From: Oenanthe sinensis
Lineage: Eukaryota; Streptophyta; Magnoliopsida; Apiales; Apiaceae
DNA length: 64,000 nt
Assembly: GCA_028671895.1 (NCBI GenBank)
Contig: CM053794.1
Span: 19,144,501 to 19,208,500, forward strand
Reading direction: 5' to 3'
Positions 34,081 to 45,088 of this stretch are shown here, one piece after another; positions within the stretch are counted from its first letter, which is position 1, and every line of letters begins with the position of its first letter. Position numbers and translations under genes: made by a program. Under the pieces are notes generated by a model. It saw only the letters and a program-made list of their open reading frames with translations. It did not search any database and was not told the origin of the DNA.

Positions 34081-35084
34081 TCAATAAAATGCGCCATTAA
34101 ATCTAATCTCCTTCATGTATCCATTTTTTTCATATTCTTCAGCATCACTTGATTTTGCCTTTCATTTTCCCTTCCTCTTAGCTACTTTTGTACATTTAGG
34201 ATGAACTGGAGATTCAACAACATTCTCCTCTGTCGGTATTTCATTCACCGATGATGAATAATTCTCAGAATCACTTAATTTAGTTCTCTTTGTACTTCCA
34301 CTACTTGTTGAAGAAGTTCTCCACTTGGGTTGTCTCTTTAGCTCATTATAATTCAGTTCAAAATTGGACTTCTTCTTGTATTTAGCTTTATGGAAGTCAT
34401 GAGTTACCGAAATTATGTTGTCAAAATTTGTACCACTCCCCATTTTTCGGACAGCTTGATCACAACATGCTCCAAATCGCTGAGCACCTTCATTTATTCA
34501 TTGCCATCTTTTTTTAATAGCTACAACCCCTCTTTTGATAAGCCCGGGATTACTCTCTTCACAATAGTTACGAATTCGATCCCAAAATGCTTCTCCTTTT
34601 TTATCTGCCCCGGTCACGGGATCAGTCGACGCATTCAACCATACGTTAATTAAGAGTTGATTTTCACTCTAATTCCACTAAGTTATATCTTTTCGTGTGT
34701 CGTCAAATTCATTGATATCATCTTTCAGATCAATAACATTTGTAGCATAAATAAAAGAAGTTTGTGAGTGTGGAGAATTTTGATTAGTGGTAGGTGTTTG
34801 TTGGTTTCCGAAATGTGGAGGTATTGTTTGAAAATTTGAATCATACGGAAATTGTGAATTTTGAGCACAGGGGAAAAAGGATTAGGAAATGGAAATTGAG
34901 AATTTGGCGTTTGTGGATTATAATACGAATTTTGTGGATTAGAAAATTGAGAATTATCGATATTTGTATTTTGGGTAAACGGAAAATACGAATTCGGAAA
35001 TGGTTACGGAAATTGGGTATTCGAGGATTGAGAATTCGAGTTTTTATTTTGAGGATTTGAAGGTGAATTTTGATGGGAATTCAT
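34081..35084 (-). pseudogene. Harbinger ORF1 (Myb/NAM-associated protein), decayed
   Basis: Starts at ATG 35084 (MNSHQNSPSNPQNKNSNSQ), then a long Asn/Gln/Pro/Phe-rich stretch and, after frameshifts, the conserved block INVWLNASTDPVTGADKKGE and FWDRIRNYC, typical of the DNA-binding ORF1 partner of PIF/Harbinger transposases. The 34162-34443 frame gives ELNYNELKRQPKWRTSS and a basic KVAKRKGK end, closed by a TGA; homology continues past it (EEYEKNGYMKEIRF). Several stops and shifts are present. ORF1 proteins bind the element ends and help the transposase. Confidence 0.8.
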
Positions 35085-35291
35085 TTTTTTTTCTTTAGAA
35101 ATTTTTTTGATACAGATGAGAAGTGTAAAAAAAATTGACATGAAATCTACATATTTATAGTGTCAAAAATTATCACCGTTATATTTTCTGTATTTTACCT
35201 TTTACAACGAGCAACTACTTTTCAGGTTTTTGTAACATTAATATTAACATTATACAAACATACCAAGAACTGAGTTTATGAAGCAGGAGAG

Positions 35292-35293
<2 letters not shown>

Positions 35294-35383
<90 letters not shown>
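35294..35383. repeat. (AT)n microsatellite, about 90 bp
   Basis: An uninterrupted AT dinucleotide array inside the 5' flank of the Harbinger element. Likely length-variable between individuals, and the exact count may be an assembly estimate. Confidence 0.95.
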
Positions 35384-35387
<4 letters not shown>

Positions 35388-35522
35388 ATGCATGCCAGAG
35401 TTGGTCAGCCCAAGTTTCGGGGCCTGACCAACTTCTATATTTGTCTCCAACGCAGTAAAAAACCCAAGTATCCCTCTCTCCACCACATCACCCACTTAGG
35501 TCTCCCGTTGCACTTGCTCTTA

Positions 35523-36262
35523 CTAAATAGTTTTTCAAAGGGTTATCACTTATCAAAATTGCAAGTTACAAGTCCAAAATGTTAGCAATATTTATACCAT
35601 ATTCAAGACACTATCTAATATAGAAAAAAATATTATTATATAGCTTAAGCTCTTTACCGAAACAATTTCTCTACTCTTTTAAATAAGGTCGATTTTGTTA
35701 AGTTATTGGTTCTTCTAAAACCTAAAGATATTGGTAGAAGGATTTACGAAGATCTTATAATCTTATATTGTATTTTAATGTATGCATACGTTTTATTTTA
35801 TTTTCACAGTATTACTGTAGCACTAGAAGTACATAAACTTATGGCTTAGCTGCAGCAAATAGTTTTATGTATCTAGAAAACTAGGAAATAGTCATTAAAG
35901 ACCTCACTTACAAAGAAAAAACAAAATTGAAGACCTCGCTTACAAAGAAAAAACTAAAAGGTGTATATATTAGTGAGTTTATGTTTCAGAATTGCCAGAT
36001 GTATCGTGTATGGACCAAGTAATGGAAAATAAGTAAAAGCTTTGACAAATAACCACTTTGTATTCAAATAAGTTGCATGTTTACACTTACAAAGCACCTA
36101 ATCAGTGTGTATTTTCATTAGTCCATCTGGACTAATATCCCTATCATTAGTTTGGACTAATATAAATAGTGTGAACTCATAGAAAATCAAGCTCCCATCA
36201 AAAGAACCTTGATTGAGTAAAAGAGCAAGAAGATTGAATCAAGTGAAAACAAGCAGAAACTT
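35523..36262 (+). promoter_or_regulatory. NLR upstream region with TATA box
   Basis: The stretch between the Harbinger end and the NLR start codon. A TATA box, TATAAATA, lies at 36161-36168, about 95 bp before the ATG, which suits a short leader. Two near copies of (A/G)AAGACCTC(A/G)CTTACAAAGAAAAAAC lie in tandem around 35900-35960. A GGACTAATAT word is repeated at 36129 and 36155. No other gene is seen. Confidence 0.6.
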
Positions 36263-38929
36263 ATGGCTGAATATATAGTTGCTTTTGTTTTAGATAAAAT
36301 TGCATGCTACCTGATTGAAGAAGCTGTATCATTTTCAAGAATTGATGTTCAGGTCGAATGGATCGAAGCCGAACTAAGACGCATGCAGTGTTTCCTTAAA
36401 GATGCAGAAATGAAACAAAATGGAGATGAAAGAGTTAAAAATTGGGTATCTGATATCAGAGATATTGCACATGATACAGATGATCTGGTAGACTTTTGCA
36501 TCCTCAAAGTGTCACAGCAAAGGTCAGGATTTATGTATTTCTTGAAAAAATTTACTCTTTTTAATGAGGTGTTATTTCGGAGGAAAGTCAACAAGCATAT
36601 TGATAAGATCAAGAAAAGAATTGTTCAGGTCAAAGATAGTAGATCAACTTATGGAATTGAAAATTTGAGGGGAGCTCACATGATTAGTTTTGCTGGTAGC
36701 CAACTTAATAAGAAGAGGCGATCATTTCCTTATAATAACGAAGATGATGTCGTTGGTTTGGAGGAAGATATCGAGGCATTGTTGTCTCGGTTGATTCATG
36801 GAGACCGTCGACGTTCTGTGATTTCAATTATAGGTATGGCAGGTTTAGGAAAGACTACCCTTGCTAAGAAAGTTTATCTTAGCTGTGATATCAATAAACA
36901 TTTTGATTATTGTGCTTGGGTTTATGTATCTCAAGAATATAGAGCAGGGGAGATTTTACTTGAATTAGGTAAAAAGGTATTGGGGTTTGCAAAAGAAGGT
37001 GCGGGAGAGATGAATGGTGAGGATTTAATGGATTCATTGCGTATATTTTTAAGTGACAAGAGGTACTTGATTGTTCTTGATGATATCTGGAAGCATGAGC
37101 ATTGGGATGATCTGAGACCAGCGTTTCCAGAGCTGAGCAATGGAAGCAGAATCATCCTAACTACTCGCTTTAAAGATGTTGCTTTATATGCTGACATGAG
37201 AGATCCTCCATATGAACTACGCTTTCTTGATCATGATCGTAGTTGGGAACTGTTTTTGAAGAAGCTACGTGTAGAATGGAACTCTAGCTCGAGATTACCG
37301 CCATGGTCCCAAGAGCTCGGGAAAGAGATTGTGCAAAGATGTGGTGGTCTGCCTCTTGCCATCGTTGTACTAGCTGGAATTTTATCAAGAAAGGAAGCGG
37401 TTTTTAGTGAGTGGTTAAAAGTTTCACAGAGTGTGCATTGGCAGCTAAAGCAAGAGCTAACTCAATGTGAAGAAATACTAGCATTGAGCTATTCTGATCT
37501 GCCGTATTATTTGAAACCATGCTTTCTTTATCTTGGTCTTTTTCCAGAGGATTTTGAGATCTCGGCTAGAAGGATAGCACTGTTATGGGTTGCTGAGGGA
37601 TTTGTGCAGCCACGAGGTCAAGAACAGATTGAAGATGTTGCAGAAGATTACTTGGAAGAGCTTATCGGAAGAAGCATGGTTCAAGTTGCGAAAAGAAAGT
37701 CTAGTGGAAGGATCAAAGCATGTAGGTTACATGATCTTTTTAGAGAACTCTGTATATCTAAAGGCAAGGAAGATCTGTTCTTCAACATCATTCTTGGAGG
37801 CAATAAATACGGTTCAATTTCAAGAGCACGTCGTCTTGCTATCCAGTTTGGCGTTCCTATATTTCCAAAGAACGCCACAAATATTCGTTCATTATTGTGC
37901 TTTGATGTCAATGGGTATGCACTCCTAAGAATTAAGAAATTTAAATTACTACGCGTTCTTGATTTGGAGGGTGTGCAGTTAGCTCAGCTGGACTCCGCTA
38001 TTGGAGACCTTATCCATTTAAGATACTTGGGTTTACGAGAAACTTGGCTGAAGATTCTTCCATTATCTGTTCGCTGTCTGTTGAATCTACAGACTCTAGA
38101 CTTGCGATCCACATTAATAGATCCCATTCCTAAAGCCATATGGAAGCTTCAGCAGTTGCGTCACCTATATTTCAGCAAGTTCAAGGCCATGATTATCAGC
38201 CCACCATACGATTCAACTTTTCCAAATTTACATACATTACAAGGAATATGCATATGTGAATCTAGCTGTATAGTAAATTGTCTTGATAATTTAGTGAACC
38301 TACGGGAGCTGGGGTTATATGGGGATCCGCACTTGCAATCAGAGGAAGTGGCCAAGTGGATTCATAAAAACAAGAATCTTGAAGAGTTGAAGATTCAGGC
38401 AACTAGTAACCTTGATTACTACAGAAATGCTGCCATTCCCAAATTTATGTCTTTTTCGTGTCACATTCGTCTCCATAAACTGCATTTTGAAGGATTTATC
38501 AGCAAGATGCTTGATATTAACGATTTCCCACCAAACCTAACAGAACTGTCCTTGGAAGATTCATTCATGACAGAAGATCCAATGCCGATACTGGAGAGGC
38601 TGCCAAGCTTGAGAATACTAAAAATGAAGCACGCTTCATTCGTGGGGAAAGAACTTGTTTGCTCAAGTGGAGGATTTTCTCAACTTCAGTTTCTGAAATT
38701 TAGTTTCCTAACCCTCACAACATGGACGATAGAGGATGGAGCATTAAGCAATCTTAGACATTTAGAGATTGTTGAGTGTAAACGACTGAAGATTGTTCCA
38801 AAAGGGTTGTGGCCAATTACTACTCTTTGTGAATTGAAGTTGGGATTTTTGCCAGTTGATATGAAATCCAGAGTTGAAGATCGCCAGGGGGAGAACTGGT
38901 ATAGAATTAGACAAGTACTTCCGATCTGA
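36263..38929 (+). CDS. CC-NB-LRR (NLR) disease-resistance protein
   Basis: Intracellular immune receptor of 888 residues in one exon, of the RPP13/RPP8-like CC-NLR class. Order of parts: Rx-type coiled coil (1 to about 130) with an EDVID-like motif (IAHDTDDLVDF, 68-78); NB-ARC with P-loop GMAGLGKTT (191-199), kinase-2 LIVLDDIW (269-276), RNBS-B GSRIILTTR (294-302), GGLPLA (361-366), RNBS-D CFLYLGLFPED (420-430) and an MHD-position motif reading LHD (489-491); then leucine-rich repeats from about 540 to near the end. All nucleotide-binding residues expected for a functional protein are present. The N-terminus starts MAEYIV and does not show a MADA-type motif. The reading frame is complete, with a TATA box upstream. 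The neighbour on the left is a large transposon nest, a common setting for NLR genes. The ligand recognised cannot be told from sequence. Confidence 0.96.
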   Translation: MAEYIVAFVLDKIACYLIEEAVSFSRIDVQVEWIEAELRRMQCFLKDAEMKQNGDERVKNWVSDIRDIAHDTDDLVDFCILKVSQQRSGFMYFLKKFTLFNEVLFRRKVNKHIDKIKKRIVQVKDSRSTYGIENLRGAHMISFAGSQLNKKRRSFPYNNEDDVVGLEEDIEALLSRLIHGDRRRSVISIIGMAGLGKTTLAKKVYLSCDINKHFDYCAWVYVSQEYRAGEILLELGKKVLGFAKEGAGEMNGEDLMDSLRIFLSDKRYLIVLDDIWKHEHWDDLRPAFPELSNGSRIILTTRFKDVALYADMRDPPYELRFLDHDRSWELFLKKLRVEWNSSSRLPPWSQELGKEIVQRCGGLPLAIVVLAGILSRKEAVFSEWLKVSQSVHWQLKQELTQCEEILALSYSDLPYYLKPCFLYLGLFPEDFEISARRIALLWVAEGFVQPRGQEQIEDVAEDYLEELIGRSMVQVAKRKSSGRIKACRLHDLFRELCISKGKEDLFFNIILGGNKYGSISRARRLAIQFGVPIFPKNATNIRSLLCFDVNGYALLRIKKFKLLRVLDLEGVQLAQLDSAIGDLIHLRYLGLRETWLKILPLSVRCLLNLQTLDLRSTLIDPIPKAIWKLQQLRHLYFSKFKAMIISPPYDSTFPNLHTLQGICICESSCIVNCLDNLVNLRELGLYGDPHLQSEEVAKWIHKNKNLEELKIQATSNLDYYRNAAIPKFMSFSCHIRLHKLHFEGFISKMLDINDFPPNLTELSLEDSFMTEDPMPILERLPSLRILKMKHASFVGKELVCSSGGFSQLQFLKFSFLTLTTWTIEDGALSNLRHLEIVECKRLKIVPKGLWPITTLCELKLGFLPVDMKSRVEDRQGENWYRIRQVLPI

Positions 38930-39424
38930 ATCATGGCATTTTTTTCATCTTGGGGACAGAGGACACAAGAGCCTCACCAAAGAAAAGGTTTATAATTAGT
39001 ACAGTTCTTTAATTTCCCCTAGCAAACTACTTGCATTTGCTTTGAACACTTGATCTAACGCTACACACAGAAGATTCACCCTTAAATTTGAGCATTGTTC
39101 ATTTATTATATCTACTATCATTTATCATCTACTTGTACAACAGCAGCTGACCAGCACAAGACTCCTGCATACCATCATTGCATATAGTCAGTGTACAAAG
39201 CTCCGGAATGAGAGCCATACCATCAAGACTCGTGCATAGTGGTGCATATCATAATTCACGAGAACTATAGCATCATTTAACAAGGCTCTCATGTTCAAAT
39301 TAAAGGTCCAGATGCATACTGCATTACACTTGTTCATAACAAAGGTTGCATTCGACATTACTATATATAACAATACATTGTGCACTAGTAGAGATGAAAA
39401 TCATAATACATTCTGAAAGTATTC
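38930..39424. other. Shared 3' spacer of the convergent NLR and carboxylesterase genes
   Basis: Only 495 bp separate the two stop codons, so the two 3' untranslated regions must be close or overlap. AATAAA-like signals are not clear on either strand. The minus-strand frame 39188-39385 has no recognisable protein. Confidence 0.5.
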
Positions 39425-41061
39425 CTACAGCTTTCCAAGCCCGATCTTTTGTATCTGCTTCTGCACAAAATCTTTAACTTCAGAAATAAGCATTGCAGAT
39501 TCCGGAAATTCAGGGAACACATAAAAAGCATGAATCATATCCGGGTATTCGACCAAGTAAGCTTCTTTTCCAGACTTCTTAAGCCATTCATAATACCTCC
39601 TCTGCCAATCCTGTAAAATATCCAAACCACCCACAAACACCAGAGTTGCTGGGAAGTCCTTTATTCCGGTAATGTCAGTCGCCTTTGGACCGCTAACGTT
39701 GATCACCTCGTGATCGCAGTCCCCGTCAGGCATGAATGCTTTCCAAGCCCAATCTGTTCGTTTTGTTGTAATAAAAATCTGATTTTTCATCTTCTCACTC
39801 TCAGTCCGTTCTTGGCCTCCAAAAAATGGCTGAATAGCCACAAGTCCAATCACCTGCATTACAACATAAAAAATCAAATTTTAACCATTTTATTAATAAC
39901 ATAATTAATAATCTTACCCCGACAACTATAAAATCTTTTTACGCAAATTATATATAGAATATAATTACATGTCAATGTGTATGATCCAGGAACAGGAACG
40001 GTCCTGAAATTCACGAATTTTTAATTTTTGAATATAATCTATATTTACTCTACATATTTTTTATAATTTACGGAAATATTAATAATTCGAAAATTTGGGC
40101 ACCTTTGAAAACCTTATACACTACTCTTGTTGACCTCTACACAAGGTCACCTTGGTATGACCTCCTCGTGATGCTAGTCTCGTTTATGTACTGACATTTT
40201 AATAATTTAATCGCATAATTATCAGCCACGTGACAGAATAGCACATTCATTAAAAAAATTATCACATTTTTTTGCCGGATAAAGTTGGGGGGGAAAACCC
40301 TACCATACCAAACACTAAATTTTATAAATTTGACTCATTTTAGTGAAATTTTTTGCATACAGGAGATCAATCATTATTAAATAATTGAAAATCAATATTT
40401 GACGACTAAGCTCTTCTAATTTCTAATTTCTGCTCATCAGAAAACGGATGAAAATAATAGAAAATTGAGTAAAAAACAAAGAGTCCAAACAAACCTTAAG
40501 TCGACTAAAATTAGCCTCACAAGCTTTTTTCCCAACATGGTGAGCTAAGTTACCACCAGCACTATCTCCGGCAAGAAAACACCGAGAAACATCAGCACAT
40601 TCCGGCAACACTTTCCGATCATTATCAAGAAACTTCAACACATCAAACCCATCATCAAACTGAGCCGGATAACAATGTTCCGGGCTCAACCGATAATTAA
40701 CCGACACAACAACTGCATGCACTTTTCTCGCAAATTTTCTACAGACAGCATCGTAAGTCATGCTGTCAGGACCTAGGATAGTGAATCCACCTCCGTGGAA
40801 AAACACGATGACGGGAAGTTGGGTGTCTTTGTCCTCAAGGACAGGTTCGAAGACACGGAACCAGAGGTTCCCTGTCGGGTTTACGGTAATGTCGTAGGTT
40901 TTTACGTTTTTTATAGGGGTGGAGTTGGCGGGGGACTTGATGTTGATGAAATCGAGGAAACGGCGGTTGGTGGTGCCGTCGCGACGGATGGCGGCGTCGT
41001 TGAGGGTGGTGATCAGCCATATCATGGCACGGGTCTTGAATGGGAGTGGTTTAGGTGTCAT
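39425..41061 (-). CDS. Carboxylesterase, CXE18-like alpha/beta hydrolase
   Basis: Plant class-I carboxylesterase (GID1/HSL family) of 331 residues; exons 40495-41061 and 39425-39853 join in phase across a 641-bp intron. It should hydrolyse carboxylic esters in the cytosol; the substrate is unknown. Motifs: the oxyanion-hole box HGGG (89-92), nucleophile box GDSAGG with Ser167, catalytic Asp267 in GGLDIL and catalytic His297 in DMIHAFY. The catalytic triad is complete, unlike the gibberellin receptor GID1, which has lost the His. The start MTPKPLPFKTR is typical for the CXE18 type. A TATA-like run (minus strand, 41152-41162) lies about 90 bp upstream of the ATG. Resemblance to CXE18 is from memory, so I give no gene symbol. 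Confidence 0.92.
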
Positions 41062-43962
41062 TTTTGGGTTAGAGAAGAAGATATATAGGTGTATAGTTGG
41101 TTGAGAGAAGTTGTGGTTTGGACAGGAGAGGAGAGGAGCGGAGGTTTGTGTGATATATATGCGTGTGGGGCTATGAGAGAGAAAATTTAAAAATTATTGT
41201 GATTTTAACATTTTCGTATTTTAATGAGATATTAATGTTAATCTTATGATATTTTTCCTAGCACCAAATACATATAAATAAATATATTTAATTATTTATT
41301 GTTAAATATTTGCATACTATTTATTTTATATAGTTCATAATTATATTAGGAAAGTAAATAATTAGATAGTTAATATAATATATACAAATCAGTATTAATT
41401 TAGGAAATTTTCTTAAGATAGATTCTTAATATCCTTGTTCTCTGTTTTAATTTCAATTTATCCCAAATATTATTTCAATTTTTTTTATCAAATGATATGG
41501 CATGACATGTCATGACACATGACTTATTTTAATTTGTGGGTACATATGTATACACGTGAGTCTCATACAGGAAAGTTACCAATTTTATGGATTATAACTC
41601 AGCATTTGGGACAAGTTTTTGGATAATTTTTTGGTCTCTAGCATTTTTCTTATTAAAATAATAGAGATTGAGCCAATCAAAACTTACCATGTAAATATTT
41701 AGAAACAAATTTAATATTTTCTTTAAAATCTTTAACATTTTCCTTTAAAATGTGTATACAAAATTAAAAAGATAATTAAATTTCAGATCGAATGGAATGA
41801 AATTTAAAATTCATAATAAAATATTTAAATTTTTTGTAACTAATTTTATGATGCATTTCTTTTTTACGATGTGTATAAACTCAAAATTTCGGTTTTAAAT
41901 GAAAATCAAGCACGTACGTGATTTTAGATTAAATCTTATAAATTTATAAATGAGAAAAAAGAACATGAGGTTGAACTCAGAAAATTTCCTAAGATAATAG
42001 GGTGTTTTAATATAAATTTTTAATGACAAATTTGTAATTATATATAATATTTTGAAATTATAATAACATCCTCTTGTTTTAATATAAGATTCGAATATAA
42101 TCTCATGAAAATTATGTGACATCAATCTCAAGGATTATCAATCTCTTTATAAATTTGTATTAAATATTAAATAATTTTTCAATTAAATTGAATCTAAATA
42201 TTGGATCAACTAAGGATAACCAGAGCCATAACCATCACCTTGTAACTTACCATATGACAAATAAGCCAACCGGATTCAACTAAACAAACCTTACATCTCT
42301 CTCCCTCCCTGATGAGCGGTGCGGTGAAACGTTCCGGTCTTTTTTTCTTTCTCATTTTTCTTGATTAAACTCTTATTTTCTATTAATAAGTTTCAAAATT
42401 TTTTGAGTTTTATTTAGTCATCCTCCTTGTGAGAGTTTGGTTTGTTTTGTTTTTGTATTGTTCATGTCCGGAACTATAGATTTGCACGATTTTCATGATT
42501 TTAATTGTATGATAAAGTTTTTATGAGATCGTATCTACTATCGATTGCTCAAAACGGATGGATTACAAGTACATATATTTGTAACATATTCAAAAAATCG
42601 CTTGATTGCCTCTCTAAAAAAGAAATATTCGATATGTTTAAACAATTTTTCAATTTTAATTATATTTATAGATTTTGAATGATTTTTCATTATTGAATTA
42701 ATTCTTTTTTTCAAAAATTAAGGATAACCACTCTCAACGTATACTTGATTATTATTGTTAAAAAATACTAGATTTAAACCAGTATGAAATACGAAATTTT
42801 TATTTATATTTTATTGAATAACTTAATATTAATATAAATATTTATTAATTATTTGTTTATATTTTTTAATTATTTAAATTGATATTATTTATCTTTATTC
42901 ATATTTTAAAATTATTAATATGAATAATAAATTTTAATATTTTATAATTATGATTCAAATTCTTTTAATTAATAATATTCTTTCTTTATTTTTTATTGCT
43001 TACTCCATCTCTCCTATTATATTTTCATCATCCACTTTTACCAGATCCATAAACATTAACATGCTTCTCCCTAACCATCTTGTACTTTCACTACGCATTC
43101 CTTGTCTCATCTCTTATGACTTGAATTTTAAATTTTTGAGAGTACTAAAATCTTTTTATGCTATGAAATTTTTATTAAAATAATATTAATTACAATTTAT
43201 AAATAATTATATAAAATTATATAACTGTTAAAAATTATTCCATATACTTTATATTATTTACAACTTATATAATAATATAATATAATGTATTTGTTAGAAA
43301 TCAATTTCTAGACTTAAAATAGTATATGAATAATATCTTTTTACTCTTATTATATAATATAATATGATATAATTATATGAATTATAATATATTTTATTTA
43401 TAATTTGTTATGGGTTCATGGCCAAAAAAATGGAAAAAAATTATTATATATTCTTTATGTATATATATTGTTAAGGCCGTACATGACCAATAAAAAAAAT
43501 CTTTTAATTTTGCTGATTTTTTTTATTTGAATTCACCAAATTGTGTCGATATAAATTTTCTGAATCAATACAATAAAAAAATAACAATTCAATATAAGTG
43601 TATATATTACCCTAAATTTATAATATTTGAATAAAATTATTTTGTTATATTATTAATGTAATTTATAAATAATTTTATAATATTGTGTTATTGTTAGGAT
43701 GGGGTGTCAATACCCTGTTTTGGAGAGTAATTAACTAAATTACCGACGGGCGTGAACTACGGCCCTGACTACCCACCGAACGTGTATGTAAGGAATATGC
43801 GTAATTTGGAGACGCACGAAGAAAATGCGTATAGCTTATGAATAATACAGAAGCGCATGAAAACAATGCGTATAAAATTTCCTCAAAATAGTATGCCACA
43901 AGAAAATTATAAGAAAACCTAACCTATACGCATTAAAGAGATGCGTGGCATATTAATATATA
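41062..43962. other. AT-rich intergenic region
   Basis: Contains the carboxylesterase promoter at its left end, then very AT-rich sequence with no reading frame that looks like protein. A stretch near 42000-42120 (TTGTAATTATATATAATATT, then ATAATAACATCCTCTTGT) resembles 46060-46120, which may be copies of one degenerate repeat. I see no other feature. Confidence 0.45.
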
Positions 43963-44210
43963 CTCCCCTTTCTCACTCATTTCTTTACGTTTCGGAGAGA
44001 GGACTCGTCTCGCATTTTAAAGTGCATAAAAAGTATAGTTCGTAACTTATTTTTACATTTTTTTGTTTTTAAATAAAAATTGAATGTTTAAATTTTGATT
44101 CAGAAAAAAAATAATTAAAAATAAGTTATAGAACTATACTTTATATATACCTTAAAATGTGTATCGGATCTTCTCTCTGAAACGTAAATAAATGCGCGAG
44201 AATGAGGGAG
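43963..44210. mobile_element. Stowaway-like MITE with about 105-bp arms
   Basis: 248 bp between TA dinucleotides (43961-43962 and 44211-44212). The left end CTCCCCTTTCTCACTCATTT and right end (inverse of CTCCCTCATTCTCGCGCATT) pair, and pairing continues through TTTACGTTTC(G/A)GAGAGA and AAGTATAGTTC almost to the centre, so the whole element would fold into one hairpin. No coding capacity. Confidence 0.8.
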
Positions 44211-44483
44211 TATAAGATACATATTGTTGGGGTTGGTCGCTTGCTCCTCTGCAATGCTGTGTGTTTGTATTTTATTTGACTACTGAACAATTGAATTTCA
44301 TTTTAAATTTACAGGGCAAACACTTTACTACATGTATATATGTATGTAAGTGTAAGAGGTATATGAAATTGCTTTATCGGGACCTATGTTAGACAATGGC
44401 CAAGTATTATCAAGACGTGTCACTTAAAGTCAACCTCTTACTTATATATAGTTCTGGATTTTACCCTCTTATATACTCATCCT

Positions 44484-45088
44484 TGGGGTGTTCATGGGTC
44501 GGATTGACCGTGTTGGAGTCATTTTTTCTATCCAATTCAATTAATTTAGTTTCAAAATTTTTAATTTGTTATATTAAAAAATATTATATAACTCAATCAT
44601 ACCCAATTTAAGTTAGTTTGGGTTGGGTTGGTTCGGTTTAATCGGTTTATATTTAATATTAAACTTTTATATTTTCACATATTTAAACATAAATTGTGAT
44701 AATAAAATTTAATATCTCAACATAAATAACAAAAAACTAAAACAACGTTAACAAATTATATTTGTAAATTGTAAAACTTATAAGTAATCTAATAAATATT
44801 CAAAACTTTTAGCATATAATTATTATTATATTAATGTATAATATATAAATTATCATGAAAGTATAAAATATTGAATATAATTAAATATTATATAACATAT
44901 AATATATAAATATCGGGTTGTGTTGAGTTGGTTAAAATAACTTTCAACCCATAGTCAATCCAATTAATTCGGGTTGAATTTTTTTTAACCCAACCTAATA
45001 TTGTATTTTTTATTTTCGGTTAAATCGGCTGAAATAAGGATCAGTCTGGGTCGGTTTAATCGGGTTTTATAATCCATGAACTCCTCTG
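44484..45088. mobile_element. hAT-like MITE, 605 bp
   Basis: Left end TGGGGTGTTCATGG and right end CCATGAACTCCTCTG are imperfect inverted repeats of the common plant hAT type. Flanking octamers are CTCATCCT and CTCATCGC, matching at six of eight bases, in line with an old 8-bp target duplication. Subterminal GGGTTGGGTTGG, TTCGGTTTAATCGG and their inverses resemble the subterminal repeats of hAT elements. No transposase gene. Confidence 0.65.

Larger units (their letters stand above)
19686..35519 (-). mobile_element. PIF/Harbinger element, split by a copia element and a MITE
   Basis: Ends GAGCAAGTGCGAATACGGG (left) and CCCGTTGCACTTGCTC (right) are inverted repeats, flanked by TTA at 19683-19685 and 35520-35522, the target site favoured by PIF/Harbinger. 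Inside are remains of both Harbinger genes on the minus strand: ORF1 (Myb/NAM-associated type) and the DDE transposase. Taking out the 12.3-kb copia element (21669-33942), one copy of its 5-bp duplication and the MITE (19935-20264) leaves about 3.2 kb. An (AT)n array lies near its 5' end. It cannot be autonomous: the ORF1-transposase junction is deleted and stops are present. Confidence 0.85.

Noticed and set aside
34794..35060. Plus-strand frame rich in Arg and Ile (88 codons)
   Set aside because: It is the antisense shadow of the Asn/Phe/Pro-rich Harbinger ORF1 N-terminus.
42950..43183. Plus-strand frame of 77 codons with hydrophobic start
   Set aside because: Low-complexity, Ile/Phe/Leu-rich as expected from AT-rich DNA; no family resemblance.
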